40,699 bases of DNA from Bifidobacterium aesculapii (GTDB lineage: Bacteria > Actinomycetota > Actinomycetes > Actinomycetales > Bifidobacteriaceae), in assembly GCF_001417815.1 (NCBI RefSeq), contig NZ_BCFK01000024.1, forward strand, positions 1 through 40,699, in the 5' to 3' direction. Of the stretch, positions 17,725-28,334 are shown in pieces; the stretch's first letter is position 1; each line of letters opens with the position of its first letter. A model generated the notes under the pieces. The model searched no databases, was not told where the DNA came from, and saw nothing but the letters and a program-made list of their open reading frames with translations. Made by a program: the position numbers and the translations under genes.

Positions 17725-18438
17725 TCAGCGCTCACGCTCCCATTCGGGGGTGTCCGCCACGGCCGGTCCATGATTGTAATCCACGAGCCGCCACCGGAAC
17801 GTGCCATCGGGCATGTCCATCAGGGACAACCTCACCCAATGCGCGTTGCCCATCGATACGACCGTCGAGAACGTCGGATCCACCTGATCCAGACCGAGCA
17901 GGGTCTGCAGGGTCTGTGCGATCCACGCGCCATGGGAGAACACGAACAGGTCGGTGTCGTTCCCGGCGCGCGTGGCCCAATCATTCAACGCCTCGACGCC
18001 GCGCCTGCCCACGTGGCTTTTGGGTTCGGCACCGTATTTGAGCTCGCCGCCGGTGTGCAGACGCCATGAGGCGAAATCCTCCGGGTACCGCTCGGCGAGC
18101 TCCGCCACCGCGTGTCCATCCCATTCGCCGAAGCTGCGCTCGCGCACACGCTCGTCGTCATGCACCTCGACGCCCGCCGCGGCGCCGCCGAGCGCGTCGG
18201 CGAACGCCTGCGCCGTGGCGTGCGCCCTGCTCAGGTCGGAGGATACGATGATTCGGTCCCTGACGTTCGGCAGCCGGTCGACATACAGTGATTTCAGCGC
18301 ATCCGCGGTCTGGCGCACCTGCCATTCGCCGACCGCGTCGAGCGGGATGTCGACCTGCCCCTGCAGCTTGTGCGCCGCATTGTATGAGGTGCGTCCATGT
18401 CGCACCAGGAACACCGCTCTGACGTGGCGTCCCATCAT
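17725..18438 (-). CDS. Histidine phosphatase (phosphoglycerate mutase-like), paralogue 2
   Basis: A 237-residue RHG phosphatase. The catalytic motif FLVRHGRTSYNAAHKLQGQ is near residues 10-28, SSDLSRAHATAQAFAD follows, then RSFGEWDG (acid) and VFSHGAWIAQ with the second His. The MGNAHWVRL stretch near the C-terminus is shared with the paralogue at 12243-13085 as MRNACWSRL. ATG 18438 overlaps the rsfS stop in an ATGA arrangement, so translation is coupled to rsfS. In actinobacteria a phosphatase of this family is often found beside rsfS; the functional link is not established. Substrate unknown. Confidence 0.88.
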   Translation of the reverse strand: MMGRHVRAVFLVRHGRTSYNAAHKLQGQVDIPLDAVGEWQVRQTADALKSLYVDRLPNVRDRIIVSSDLSRAHATAQAFADALGGAAAGVEVHDDERVRERSFGEWDGHAVAELAERYPEDFASWRLHTGGELKYGAEPKSHVGRRGVEALNDWATRAGNDTDLFVFSHGAWIAQTLQTLLGLDQVDPTFSTVVSMGNAHWVRLSLMDMPDGTFRWRLVDYNHGPAVADTPEWERER

Positions 18439-18818
18439 TCGGCGCTTTCCGGATGCGCGAGCTCCAGCTCGATGCGCGGGCAGTCGCGCCACAGACGTTC
18501 CAGCCCATAGAAGTCGCGCGATTCCTGATGCATGACATGAATCACGTAGTCGCCGTAGTCGAGCAGCACCCACTGCCCTTCCGTCAGTCCCTCGCGTTCG
18601 CGCGGGTGCCGTCCACCGCATTTGAGGTAGAGGTCCTTTTCGATCTCCTCCGCGACCGCGAGCACTTGACGCTCGTTGGCGGCTCCGGCGATCATCATGA
18701 TGTCGGTGATGCCGAGCGGAGCGGTGACGTCGAAGGCGACGATGTCGGTGGCCTTGACCCGGTCTGCCGCCTCGGCGGCGATGCGGATGTCGTCGATGGA
18801 TGACTGCAGTGCTGGCAT
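18435..18818 (-). CDS. rsfS: Ribosomal silencing factor RsfS
   Basis: RsfS binds ribosomal protein uL14 and blocks 30S-50S joining when nutrients are low. The 127-residue single domain shows the family pattern: DRVKATDIVAFDVTAPLGITD near the N-terminus, MMIAGAANERQVLAVAEEIEKDL, then GQWVLLDYGDYVIHVMHQESRDFYGLERLW, given here as the region of residues about 75-105 with the hallmark W-LLDYGD-V-H. The ATG has the site AGGAGATTC. The RHG phosphatase gene overlaps its stop, and glmU lies 80 bp upstream on the same strand. Confidence 0.96.
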   Translation of the reverse strand: MPALQSSIDDIRIAAEAADRVKATDIVAFDVTAPLGITDIMMIAGAANERQVLAVAEEIEKDLYLKCGGRHPREREGLTEGQWVLLDYGDYVIHVMHQESRDFYGLERLWRDCPRIELELAHPESAE

Positions 18819-18898
18819 GAATCTCCTTTATGCTGTTATGCCGTGGTTTTGTTCGATGTGAGTTGCGTGGTGCGGCACGCGGCGTGCGACGCGGCCCG

Positions 18899-20290
18899 TC
18901 AGCGCTCCCACGCGGGCTTCCAGCCCTCGACGTTGTGCTGCGTGTTCTCGGAGTAGACCATGGTGTCGTCGGGCACGGCGTGGCGGATGACGGATCCGGC
19001 GCCGGAGGTGACGTCGTCACCGACCTCGACGGGCGCGACGAACAGGTTGCCGGCGCCGATGTGGCATCCGGAGCCCACCACGGTCCGGTTCTTGTGCACG
19101 CCGTCATAGTTGGCGGTGATGGTGCCGCCGCCGATGTTCGTATGGTCGCCGAGCGTCGCGTCGCCCACGTAGCTCAGGTGCGGGACCTTGGTGCCGTTGC
19201 CGATATGCGCCTTTTTCATCTCGACGAAGGCGCCGGCCTTCGCCTCCTCGCCGAATTCGTTGCCCTGGCGCAGGTAGGTCCACGGGCCGATGTTGGTGGC
19301 GCGCCCGATGTGGGACTCCTGCACGCGGGAGCGCTCCACGACGGCCTGTGCATCCACGGTGGCGTCGATGAGGGTCGTGTACGGGCCGACGACCGCCTCC
19401 TCGCCGATCACGGTATGGCCTTGGAGGAACGTGCCGGGCAGGATGGTCGCGTCGCGTCCGATGCGCACGTCGTCCTCGATCCATGTGGTGTCCGGGTCGA
19501 GGATGGTGACACCCTCATGCATCCACGCCTCGCACACGCGGCGGTTGTGCGCCTTGGCGAGGGCGGCGAGCTGCACGCGGTCGTTCACGCCTTCGACGCT
19601 GAGCGGGTCGGGAGCGGTGAAGGCGCCCACCTTGCCGGCCGAACGCGCGGTCTCGAGCGCGTCGGTCAGGTAGAACTCGCCCTGCGCGTTGTTGGACTTG
19701 AGATCGGCAATGGCCCGGGCGAGCAGTTCGGCGTCGAACACGTACACGGAGGTGTTCACCTCCTGGACGGCGAGCTCGCTGCGGTTCGCGTCCTTCTGCT
19801 CGACGATGCGCAGCACGTTGCCCTCACGGTCGCGGATGATGCGGCCGTATCCGGTCGGATCGTCAAGCACGGTGGTAAGCACGGTGGCGCCGTTGCCGGA
19901 CTCGTTGTGGAATTCCACGAGGCGTCGCAGCGTCGTCGCATCCAGCAGCGGCATGTCGGAGGCGGCGATGAGCACCGGTCCGGTCAACGGACCGGACTCC
20001 CCCAGCTGCGCCATCGCGCACTGCACGGCGCGTCCGGTGCCGGGAATGTCGTCCTGGTCGACGATTGTGACCGATTCGTCGTAGGAACGCGCGGCCTCGG
20101 CGACGCGTTCGGCCTGGAAGTGGACCACCACGGCGAGGGTCGACGGTTCGAGCGCCCTGACGGAGTCCATCACGCGATTGAGGAAGGTCTTGCCGGCGAA
20201 GGTGTGCAGCACCTTCGGCTTCTTCGATCGCATGCGGGTGCCTTCTCCCGCGGCGAGGATGATTGCGGCGGTCACTGCCGAGGATGCCAT
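18899..20290 (-). CDS. glmU: Bifunctional GlcNAc-1-P uridyltransferase / glucosamine-1-P acetyltransferase
   Basis: GlmU acetylates glucosamine-1-phosphate and then makes UDP-GlcNAc, the precursor of peptidoglycan. Its 463 residues are standard. The N-terminal uridyltransferase starts ILAAGEGTRMRSKKPKVLH. The Mg-binding and sugar-binding region follows with DMPLLDATTLRRL. From about residue 260 the left-handed beta helix has hexapeptide repeats, ending in the acetyltransferase site PHLSYVGDATLGDHTNIGGG, whose His is catalytic, and TANYDGVHKNRTVVG. The order tRNA-Gln, prs upstream and rsfS downstream on the same strand is compatible with the actinobacterial glmU-prs pairing. Confidence 0.97.
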   Translation of the reverse strand: MASSAVTAAIILAAGEGTRMRSKKPKVLHTFAGKTFLNRVMDSVRALEPSTLAVVVHFQAERVAEAARSYDESVTIVDQDDIPGTGRAVQCAMAQLGESGPLTGPVLIAASDMPLLDATTLRRLVEFHNESGNGATVLTTVLDDPTGYGRIIRDREGNVLRIVEQKDANRSELAVQEVNTSVYVFDAELLARAIADLKSNNAQGEFYLTDALETARSAGKVGAFTAPDPLSVEGVNDRVQLAALAKAHNRRVCEAWMHEGVTILDPDTTWIEDDVRIGRDATILPGTFLQGHTVIGEEAVVGPYTTLIDATVDAQAVVERSRVQESHIGRATNIGPWTYLRQGNEFGEEAKAGAFVEMKKAHIGNGTKVPHLSYVGDATLGDHTNIGGGTITANYDGVHKNRTVVGSGCHIGAGNLFVAPVEVGDDVTSGAGSVIRHAVPDDTMVYSENTQHNVEGWKPAWER

Positions 20291-20342
20291 AAGCGTGTCG
20301 TTCCCTTCACTTGGCGTGTTCTTGTTCCAGCATCTAACGATA

Positions 20343-20373
20343 GACGGCCGCCCGGATGAGCCGGACGGCCGTC
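20343..20373 (-). terminator. Hairpin after tRNA-Gln, before glmU
   Basis: An almost perfect stem (GACGGCCG, one mismatch, CCGG, 5-base loop, CCGG, CGGCCGTC) lies 17 bp past the tRNA-Gln 3' end in its direction. It probably ends or processes the prs/tRNA-Gln transcript ahead of glmU. Confidence 0.6.
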
Positions 20374-20389
20374 AGTATCGGTGCAGGCG

Positions 20390-20460
20390 TTCCCCCACCT
20401 GGATTCGAACCAAGACAAAGGGTTCCAAAGGCCCGTGTGCTGCCATTACACCATGGGGGA
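20390..20460 (-). tRNA. tRNA-Gln (anticodon TTG)
   Basis: A 71-base cloverleaf with acceptor TCCCCCA/TGGGGGA plus discriminator A, D-arm TGTAATGGCAGCA, anticodon loop CTTTGGA (anticodon TTG) and T-arm GGTTCGAATCC. Pair 31-39 is C-A, a mismatch at the base of the loop. CCA is not encoded. It lies 41 bp downstream of prs on the same strand. Confidence 0.95.
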
Positions 20461-20501
20461 CCGGCGGCCGGAGCCGCCAAGTGTTTATTTATACCATAAG
20501 C

Positions 20502-21521
20502 TCAGGCGAAAAGGAAACCCTGGCCGTGATGCTCGGGGTACGTGTCGAACAGCTCGGCGACGGAACCGTCCTCGAACACCGCGCGGATGGCGCTGGCCAG
20601 CAGCGGCGCGATCGACAGGACCGTCAGGCCGTCCCAACGCTTCTCGTCCGGAATCGGCACCGTGTCGGTGAGCACGACCTCGCGGGCGCCGCACGCCTTG
20701 AGGCGTTCGATGGCCGGGCCGGAGAGCACGCCGTGCGTGGCGACGACGGTCACCGATGCGGCGCCGGCGTCCTTGAGCACGTGGCAGGCGCCGGCGATGG
20801 TGCCGGCGGTGTCGATGAGGTCGTCGACGAGCACGCAGTCCTTGCCCTTGACGTCGCCGACGACACGGTTGGCGACGGCCTGGTTCGGACGAGTGATGTC
20901 GCGCGTCTTGTGCACGAAGGCGAGCGGGCCGCCGCCGAGACGCTGCGCCCATTGCTCGGCCACACGGATGCGGCCGGCGTCCGGGGAGACGACGGCGACG
21001 TTGTCGAGGTGGCCCTGGAAGCGGTCGCGGATGTAGTCGACGAGCACCGGCATGGCGATGAGATGGTCGACCGGACCATCGAAGAATCCCTGCGACTGGG
21101 CCGCATGGAGGTCGACGGACATGATGCGGTCCGCGCCGGCGGTCTTGAGCAGGTCGAAGACGAGACGGCAGGAGATGGGCTCGCGGCCGCGGTGCTTCTT
21201 GTCCTGACGGGAGTAGCCAAGCAGCGGGCAGACGGCGGTGATAGAGCGGGCGGAGGCGCGCTTGAGCGCGTCAATCATGATGAGCTGCTCCATGATCGCC
21301 TTGTTGATCGGCTGGTAGTGGCTCTGCAACACGAACACGTCGGCGCCGCGGACCGATTCGGTGTAGCGCACGTACATCTCGCCGTTCGCGAAATCGTACG
21401 CGGTGGTCTCCAGCACGTCGATGCCGAGCTGTTCGGCGACGTCCTGGGCGAGTTTCGGATGAATCCTTCCCGTAACGAGAATCAGGTTCTTGTCGGGCTT
21501 TCCTTCGAGGATTGCGCTCAC
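20502..21521 (-). CDS. prs: Ribose-phosphate pyrophosphokinase (PRPP synthetase)
   Basis: Prs makes PRPP from ribose-5-phosphate and ATP for nucleotide, His and Trp synthesis. Visible marks: the N-terminal ILVTGRIHPKLAQDVAEQLG, VFVLQSHYQPINKAIMEQL, the flexible catalytic loop region GYSRQDKKHRGREPI, VDLHAAQSQGFFDGPVDHL and the PRPP-binding loop CVLVDDLIDTAGT. I start at GTG 21521, which has GGGAG five bases upstream, giving 339 residues; a TTG at 21533 would add four. It is slightly longer than the usual 310-330 because of C-terminal residues. tRNA-Gln and glmU follow on the same strand. Confidence 0.96.
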   Translation of the reverse strand: MSAILEGKPDKNLILVTGRIHPKLAQDVAEQLGIDVLETTAYDFANGEMYVRYTESVRGADVFVLQSHYQPINKAIMEQLIMIDALKRASARSITAVCPLLGYSRQDKKHRGREPISCRLVFDLLKTAGADRIMSVDLHAAQSQGFFDGPVDHLIAMPVLVDYIRDRFQGHLDNVAVVSPDAGRIRVAEQWAQRLGGGPLAFVHKTRDITRPNQAVANRVVGDVKGKDCVLVDDLIDTAGTIAGACHVLKDAGAASVTVVATHGVLSGPAIERLKACGAREVVLTDTVPIPDEKRWDGLTVLSIAPLLASAIRAVFEDGSVAELFDTYPEHHGQGFLFA

Positions 21522-21630
21522 CGTATCTCCCAAACGTTGTTATGCAGTTGTCGATGGTCGTTGTTCAAGTGTAATGGTGATAGCCGACCGTTCGGGCCGT
21601 GCCGGCGGCATGCGTCGGCGGCACGCGGCA

Positions 21631-23430
21631 TCAGTGGCCGGCGTCGATCCATGAGCGGATGGATTGCCTCACGGCCTGCGCATAGATGTCGCTGCCATCG
21701 GGGTGGATGCCGTCCGCGGCGAGATGGTCGGCGTTGGCCGTGGCCATGGAGTCCCAATCGGCCACGAGCACGTTGTCGGGGTGGTTGCGGGCGAAGCCGG
21801 CGAGCAGCTGGTTGTTTTCGGGGATCCATGTGCGGTCGCCGTGCGCATTGACGAGCACGAGCACCCGGTCAGGCCCCACCAATTCGAGATACCGGTCGAG
21901 CTGGTCGGGCGGCATTGGACCGTTCGTCGCCAGACCGACGACGACCCACGGTCGCAGGCCCGCCGCCTTGCCCGAGATTATGCCGAGGCCCGCGAAGCTG
22001 GAACGCGACACCTGCGCATCGATGTCGATGCCGGGAAACATGCTCTGCAGCCCTTTGGATCCGGCAAGCATGACGGAATCCCCCACCGCCGTAATCTCGT
22101 CGCCCGTCGGCATCTCATGCAGAGGTCTGCGCGGAGCCGGCACGCCCGCACGTTCGAGGCCGCGCCCGGCTTCGAGTCGCGCCGCCTGACGCTCGAGCGC
22201 GACCTCGACGGAGGACCTCTCCGGCGCGTCCCTGACGGCGCAGACGCCGCCGGCGACGACGAGCAGCAGTACAATCGCGGCGCAGACGGCCCGTACGACG
22301 TCCTTCCACGTGAAGCCTGCGGAGAGGACGATGACGGAGCTCACGCCACCATCGGCGGCGGGCCGTTCCACCAGATTCCACGAGACGGCGGCCGCGACGA
22401 TCGAGACCGCGACGGTGACCGGCAGCACCCAGACCGTCACGCCCACCCCCGGCATGAGCCTGGGCAGCGCGGACGAGACGATCAGCCAGACCGGCCAATG
22501 CCACAGATACAACCCGTACGAATACCTGCCGATCGCGGCCAGAGGACGGAACACGAACTGCGACTGCATCCATGAATCGGTCTGGATCGTTCCCGCGATG
22601 AGAAGCACCGCGAGCACGCTCGCGACCGGAATCCCCCATCGGAACGCGCCCTCACCCTGATCGCAACGGACGGCCATGACGATGAGCGCTATCACGGATG
22701 CGAACGCCACGACGGGCGCGAACACCCGCCTTATGCGCACGGGGACGGGCGGCTTGCCTGCGATCACGGTGACGGGACGACGGTGCACGATAATCCATGC
22801 GAGGGCGACGCCGAGCATGAAGCCCATGGAGTGTGTGTCGGTGCCGAAATAGACGCGCGTAGGGTCGGCTCCCGGCACGTACAGCATGTTCATGGCCCAT
22901 GCGGAGCCCGCCGCCAAGGCGATCGGGATGAACACGGCGCAATGGCTGCGGCGCACCCGATGCATGATCCAAGCGACGAACGGGACCACGAGATACAGCT
23001 GCGCCAGCACGGAGACGAACCACAGATGACGCAGCAGCTGGGGGTTCATCTGGCCGAAGTAGCTGTTGCCGCTGGCGATCGCGTACCAGTTGTAGCAGCC
23101 GAACGCCACAGTGACGATCTGGTCGCGGATGTTCACGAGCAGATCGCGGTCGAACCACCAGGCGGCGGCGCAGACGGCGGGCACCATGAGCACGAGCGCG
23201 GGGTAGATCCTGGCGAACCTGCGCGGCCAGTACCGTTCGAGACCGATTCCCTCGCCCGCCTCGAGCCGCGAGAGCAGACCGACGGCCGCGAGGAATCCGG
23301 ACACGGTGAGGAACACATCCACTCCGTAGAATCCTCCCGGAAGCCACGACTGTTCACAGTGATATAGGACGATGGCGATCAGCGCCAGCCCCTTGATGCC
23401 GTCAAGCCCTACGTAATGCCGACACTTCAC
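21631..23430 (-). CDS. OatA-like acyltransferase (Acyl_transf_3 + SGNH domain)
   Basis: A 599-residue membrane acyltransferase of the OatA type, which O-acetylates peptidoglycan or another surface glycan. The N-terminal Acyl_transf_3 part (residues about 1-380) starts GLDGIKGLALIAIVLYHCEQ and contains GFYGVDVFLTVSGFL; about ten helices follow, including GLYLWHWPVW. The C-terminal SGNH-hydrolase-like domain, outside the membrane, has ITAVGDSVMLAGS (nucleophile Ser), VVVGLATNGP (block III) and ADGIHPDGSD (the Asp-x-x-His pair). All three catalytic positions are present. The start is GTG 23430 with only a weak AGAGAAG site. The acceptor cannot be told from sequence. Confidence 0.9.
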   Translation of the reverse strand: MKCRHYVGLDGIKGLALIAIVLYHCEQSWLPGGFYGVDVFLTVSGFLAAVGLLSRLEAGEGIGLERYWPRRFARIYPALVLMVPAVCAAAWWFDRDLLVNIRDQIVTVAFGCYNWYAIASGNSYFGQMNPQLLRHLWFVSVLAQLYLVVPFVAWIMHRVRRSHCAVFIPIALAAGSAWAMNMLYVPGADPTRVYFGTDTHSMGFMLGVALAWIIVHRRPVTVIAGKPPVPVRIRRVFAPVVAFASVIALIVMAVRCDQGEGAFRWGIPVASVLAVLLIAGTIQTDSWMQSQFVFRPLAAIGRYSYGLYLWHWPVWLIVSSALPRLMPGVGVTVWVLPVTVAVSIVAAAVSWNLVERPAADGGVSSVIVLSAGFTWKDVVRAVCAAIVLLLVVAGGVCAVRDAPERSSVEVALERQAARLEAGRGLERAGVPAPRRPLHEMPTGDEITAVGDSVMLAGSKGLQSMFPGIDIDAQVSRSSFAGLGIISGKAAGLRPWVVVGLATNGPMPPDQLDRYLELVGPDRVLVLVNAHGDRTWIPENNQLLAGFARNHPDNVLVADWDSMATANADHLAADGIHPDGSDIYAQAVRQSIRSWIDAGH

Positions 23431-23595
23431 AGTTTTCTTCTCTTACTTCCCGCTCGTCTCTGGTCAGGATCATCCGGTTTCAAACCGCGGACAACCGTAT
23501 ATTAGTAGTCCCTCTCCGCACCGACACGCCACGACGGGCCAGGTTCGCACCATATGACCATATGCATGTGGGCGGCATATGGGCGGCATATGGGC

Positions 23596-23627
23596 GGGCC
23601 CGGAACCGAATGAACGGCTCCGGGCCC
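23596..23627 (-). terminator. Terminator hairpin of guaA
   Basis: A 9-bp stem (GGGCCCGGA/TCCGGGCCC) with a small inner CCG/CGG stem lies 36 bp past the guaA stop. Tandem GGGCGGCATAT units follow it in the guaA direction, with no T-run. Confidence 0.6.
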
Positions 23628-23662
23628 ACACTAGGCGACGGCCGATGCTCCGTCGCCGGTCA

Positions 23663-25225
<1,563 letters not shown>

Positions 25226-25674
25226 GGAAATTCCCCTAACGTTTATCGGGATGTAACTTGATGACTTGCCAGTTCATTATCCCTATCGAGCCAGACAAGG
25301 CAAAACAACGTATTTTCATGTGCGTAAACCGCATTCGCAACGTGTGGCGGCGTAGTCAACACGCCGGTAGTGAACATAACGAAACGAACGCGAACCGAAT
25401 GCCGGAAAGCTGTGTTTGGGCTGGAATTCCAACGTTTTCACCACCGCCTCCCTCATTTTTGATGTGCACATTCACCGGATGGATACACACAAAACCAGCA
25501 AAATACAGCACAATTCCGAACACACCCGCAAGAAATCGTTCAAAAGTCGCGTTGTCCACGTACCATATCGAGTGATTGGGAGCGGAAACCGCATGGCCGC
25601 AAGGCTGTGGAGGCACCGCGACCGAGTGGAAATAATCAATCGCACGATTACCGTGCAGGAGTACAGGAGTACAC
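25226..25674. promoter_or_regulatory. guaA-xfp divergent intergenic region
   Basis: 449 bp with no supportable gene. It must hold the promoters of guaA and of the highly expressed xfp. I cannot fix their -35/-10 boxes with confidence; AT-rich stretches lie near 25290-25320 and 25430-25520. Directly before xfp the octamer CAGGAGTA occurs twice in tandem (25656-25663 and 25664-25671). This gives two AGGAG ribosome sites; the second is spaced ideally (5 bases) from the ATG. Confidence 0.55.
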
Positions 25675-28152
25675 ATGACGAATCCTGTTATTGGCACCCC
25701 TTGGAAGAAGCTGAACGCTCCGGTTTCCGAGGAAGCCCTCGAAGGCGTGGACAAGTACTGGCGCGCCGCCAACTACCTCTCCATCGGCCAGATCTACCTG
25801 CGTAGCAACCCGCTGATGAAGGAGCCCTTCACCCGCGAGGACGTCAAGCACCGTCTGGTCGGCCACTGGGGCACCACCCCGGGCCTGAACTTCCTGATCG
25901 GCCACATCAACCGCTTCATCGCCGACCACGGCCAGAACACCGTGATCATCATGGGCCCGGGCCACGGCGGCCCCGCCGGCACCTCGCAGTCCTACCTGGA
26001 CGGCACCTACACCGAGACCTTCCCGAAGATCACCAAGGACGAGGCTGGTCTGCAGAAGTTCTTCCGCCAGTTCTCCTACCCGGGCGGCATCCCGTCCCAC
26101 TTCGCTCCGGAGACCCCGGGCTCCATCCACGAGGGTGGCGAGCTGGGCTACGCCCTGTCCCACGCCTACGGCGCCATCATGGACAACCCGAGCCTGTTCG
26201 TCCCGGCCATCGTCGGCGACGGTGAGGCCGAGACCGGCCCGCTGGCCACCGGCTGGCAGTCCAACAAGCTCGTGAACCCGCGCACCGACGGCATCGTGCT
26301 GCCGATCCTGCACCTCAACGGCTACAAGATCGCCAACCCGACCATCCTGTCCCGCATCTCCGACGAGGAGCTCCACGAGTTCTTCCACGGCATGGGCTAC
26401 GAGCCGTACGAGTTCGTCGCCGGCTTCGACGATGAGGACCACATGTCCATCCACCGCCGCTTCGCCGAGCTGTGGGAGTCCATCTGGGACGAAATCTGCG
26501 ACATCAAGGCCACGGCCCAGACCGACAACGTGCACCGTCCGTTCTACCCGATGCTGATCTTCCGCACCCCGAAGGGCTGGACCTGCCCGAAGTACATCGA
26601 CGGCAAGAAGACCGAGGGCTCCTGGCGTTCCCACCAGGTGCCGCTGGCCTCCGCCCGCGACACCGAGGCCCACTTCGAGGTCCTCAAGAACTGGCTCGAG
26701 TCCTACAAGCCGGAGGAGCTGTTCGACGAGAACGGCGCCGTCAAGGATGATGTCCTCGCCTTCATGCCGAAGGGCGAGCTGCGCATCGGCGCCAACCCGA
26801 ACGCCAACGGCGGTGTGCTCCGCACCGACCTGAAGCTGCCGAACCTCGAGGACTACGCCGTCAAGGAAGTCGAGAAGTACGGCCACGGCTGGGGCCAGCT
26901 CGAGGCCACCCGTCGTCTGGGCGTCTACACCCGCGACATCATCAAGGACAACCCGCAGATCTTCCGCATCTTCGGACCGGATGAGACCGCCTCCAACCGT
27001 CTGCAGGCCTCCTACGAGGTCACCAACAAGCAGTGGGACGCCGGCTACATCTCCGACGAGGTCGACGAGCACATGCATGTCTCCGGCCAGGTCGTCGAGC
27101 AGCTGTCCGAGCACCAGATGGAAGGCTTCCTCGAGGGCTACCTCCTGACCGGTCGTCACGGCATCTGGAGCTCCTACGAGTCCTTCGTGCACGTGATCGA
27201 CTCCATGCTCAACCAGCACGCCAAGTGGCTGGAAGCCACCGTTCGTGAGATCCCGTGGCGCAAGCCGATCGCCTCCATGAACCTGCTGGTCTCCTCCCAC
27301 GTCTGGCGTCAGGACCACAACGGCTTCTCGCACCAGGATCCGGGTGTCACCTCCCTGCTGCTGAACAAGTGCTTCCACAACGACCACGTCATCGGCATCT
27401 ACTTCGCCACCGACGCGAACATGCTGCTGGCCATCGCCGAGAAGTGCTACAAGTCCACCAACAAGATCAACGCCATCATCGCCGGCAAGCAGCCGGCCGC
27501 CACCTGGCTGTCCCTCGACGAGGCTCGCGCCGAGCTCGAAAAGGGTGCTGCCGCCTGGGATTGGGCCTCCACCGCGAAGTCCAACGATGAGGCCGAGATC
27601 GTCCTCGCCGCCGCCGGCGACGTCCCGACCCAGGAGATCATGGCCGCCTCCGACAAGCTCAAGGAGCTGGGCATCAAGTTCAAGGTCGTCAACGTGGCTG
27701 ATCTGCTCGCTCTGCAGTCCGCCAAGGAGAACGACGAGGCCCTGTCCGACGAGGAGTTCGCCGACATCTTCACCGCCGACAAGCCGGTGCTGTTCGCGTA
27801 CCACTCCTACGCGCACGATGTGCGTGGCCTGATCTACGATCGCCCGAACCACGACAACTTCAACGTCCACGGCTACGAGGAGGAGGGCTCCACCACCACC
27901 CCGTACGACATGGTTCGCGTGAACGAGATCGACCGTTACGAGCTGACCGCCGAGGCCCTGCGCATGATCGACGCCGACAAGTACGCCGCGAAGATCGACG
28001 AGCTCGAGAAGTTCCGTATCGAGGCCTTCCAGTTCGCCGTCGACCACGGCTACGATCACCCGGACTACACCGACTGGGTGTACTCCGGCCTGAACACCTC
28101 CGAGAAGGGCGCCATCACCGCCACCGCCGCCACCGCCGGCGACAACGAGTGA
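25675..28152 (+). CDS. xfp: Xylulose-5-phosphate/fructose-6-phosphate phosphoketolase
   Basis: The key enzyme of the bifid shunt. With thiamine diphosphate and phosphate it splits fructose-6-P to erythrose-4-P plus acetyl-P, and xylulose-5-P to glyceraldehyde-3-P plus acetyl-P. The 825 residues match known bifidobacterial Xfp almost throughout. Conserved catalytic His64 (LVGHWGT), His97 (GPGHGG) and His142 (IPSHFAPET) are present, as is the ThDP/Mg motif [25 protein letters not shown] marks the second domain. Codon use is strongly biased to C-ending codons, as expected for a highly expressed gene. Acetyl-P passes to pta/ackA downstream. The ATG is preceded by duplicated AGGAG sites. Confidence 0.99.
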   Translation: MTNPVIGTPWKKLNAPVSEEALEGVDKYWRAANYLSIGQIYLRSNPLMKEPFTREDVKHRLVGHWGTTPGLNFLIGHINRFIADHGQNTVIIMGPGHGGPAGTSQSYLDGTYTETFPKITKDEAGLQKFFRQFSYPGGIPSHFAPETPGSIHEGGELGYALSHAYGAIMDNPSLFVPAIVGDGEAETGPLATGWQSNKLVNPRTDGIVLPILHLNGYKIANPTILSRISDEELHEFFHGMGYEPYEFVAGFDDEDHMSIHRRFAELWESIWDEICDIKATAQTDNVHRPFYPMLIFRTPKGWTCPKYIDGKKTEGSWRSHQVPLASARDTEAHFEVLKNWLESYKPEELFDENGAVKDDVLAFMPKGELRIGANPNANGGVLRTDLKLPNLEDYAVKEVEKYGHGWGQLEATRRLGVYTRDIIKDNPQIFRIFGPDETASNRLQASYEVTNKQWDAGYISDEVDEHMHVSGQVVEQLSEHQMEGFLEGYLLTGRHGIWSSYESFVHVIDSMLNQHAKWLEATVREIPWRKPIASMNLLVSSHVWRQDHNGFSHQDPGVTSLLLNKCFHNDHVIGIYFATDANMLLAIAEKCYKSTNKINAIIAGKQPAATWLSLDEARAELEKGAAAWDWASTAKSNDEAEIVLAAAGDVPTQEIMAASDKLKELGIKFKVVNVADLLALQSAKENDEALSDEEFADIFTADKPVLFAYHSYAHDVRGLIYDRPNHDNFNVHGYEEEGSTTTPYDMVRVNEIDRYELTAEALRMIDADKYAAKIDELEKFRIEAFQFAVDHGYDHPDYTDWVYSGLNTSEKGAITATAATAGDNE

Positions 28153-28194
28153 TGCCGTCACCTTCACTGAGGTGATCGCGATCCGTTGAGGATG

Positions 28195-28227
28195 GAAGAG
28201 GCCCGGGCCACGTGCCCGGGCCTCTTC
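28195..28227 (+). terminator. Terminator hairpin of xfp
   Basis: A perfect 14-bp stem (GAAGAGGCCCGGGC/GCCCGGGCCTCTTC) with a 5-base loop lies 42 bp past the xfp stop. No T-run follows, only CGCATAT. A smaller TCACCT/AGGTGA hairpin lies between the stop and this stem. Confidence 0.7.
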
Positions 28228-28281
28228 GCATATCCGTACGACATCGGTGGCAGTATTGATGGTGAACGATAACAGACACGA

Positions 28282-28287
28282 TACAAT
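28282..28287 (+). promoter_or_regulatory. Candidate -10 element of pta
   Basis: TACAAT lies 47 bp before the pta GTG, after the xfp terminator. A TTGATG upstream is spaced 20 bp, longer than ideal, so the -35 is uncertain. The leader holds a small AGTGGT/ACCACT hairpin before the ribosome site. Confidence 0.4.
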
Positions 28288-28334
28288 GATGAGTGGTTCC
28301 ATACACCACTGATCATCAAAGGAGACTGACACCA

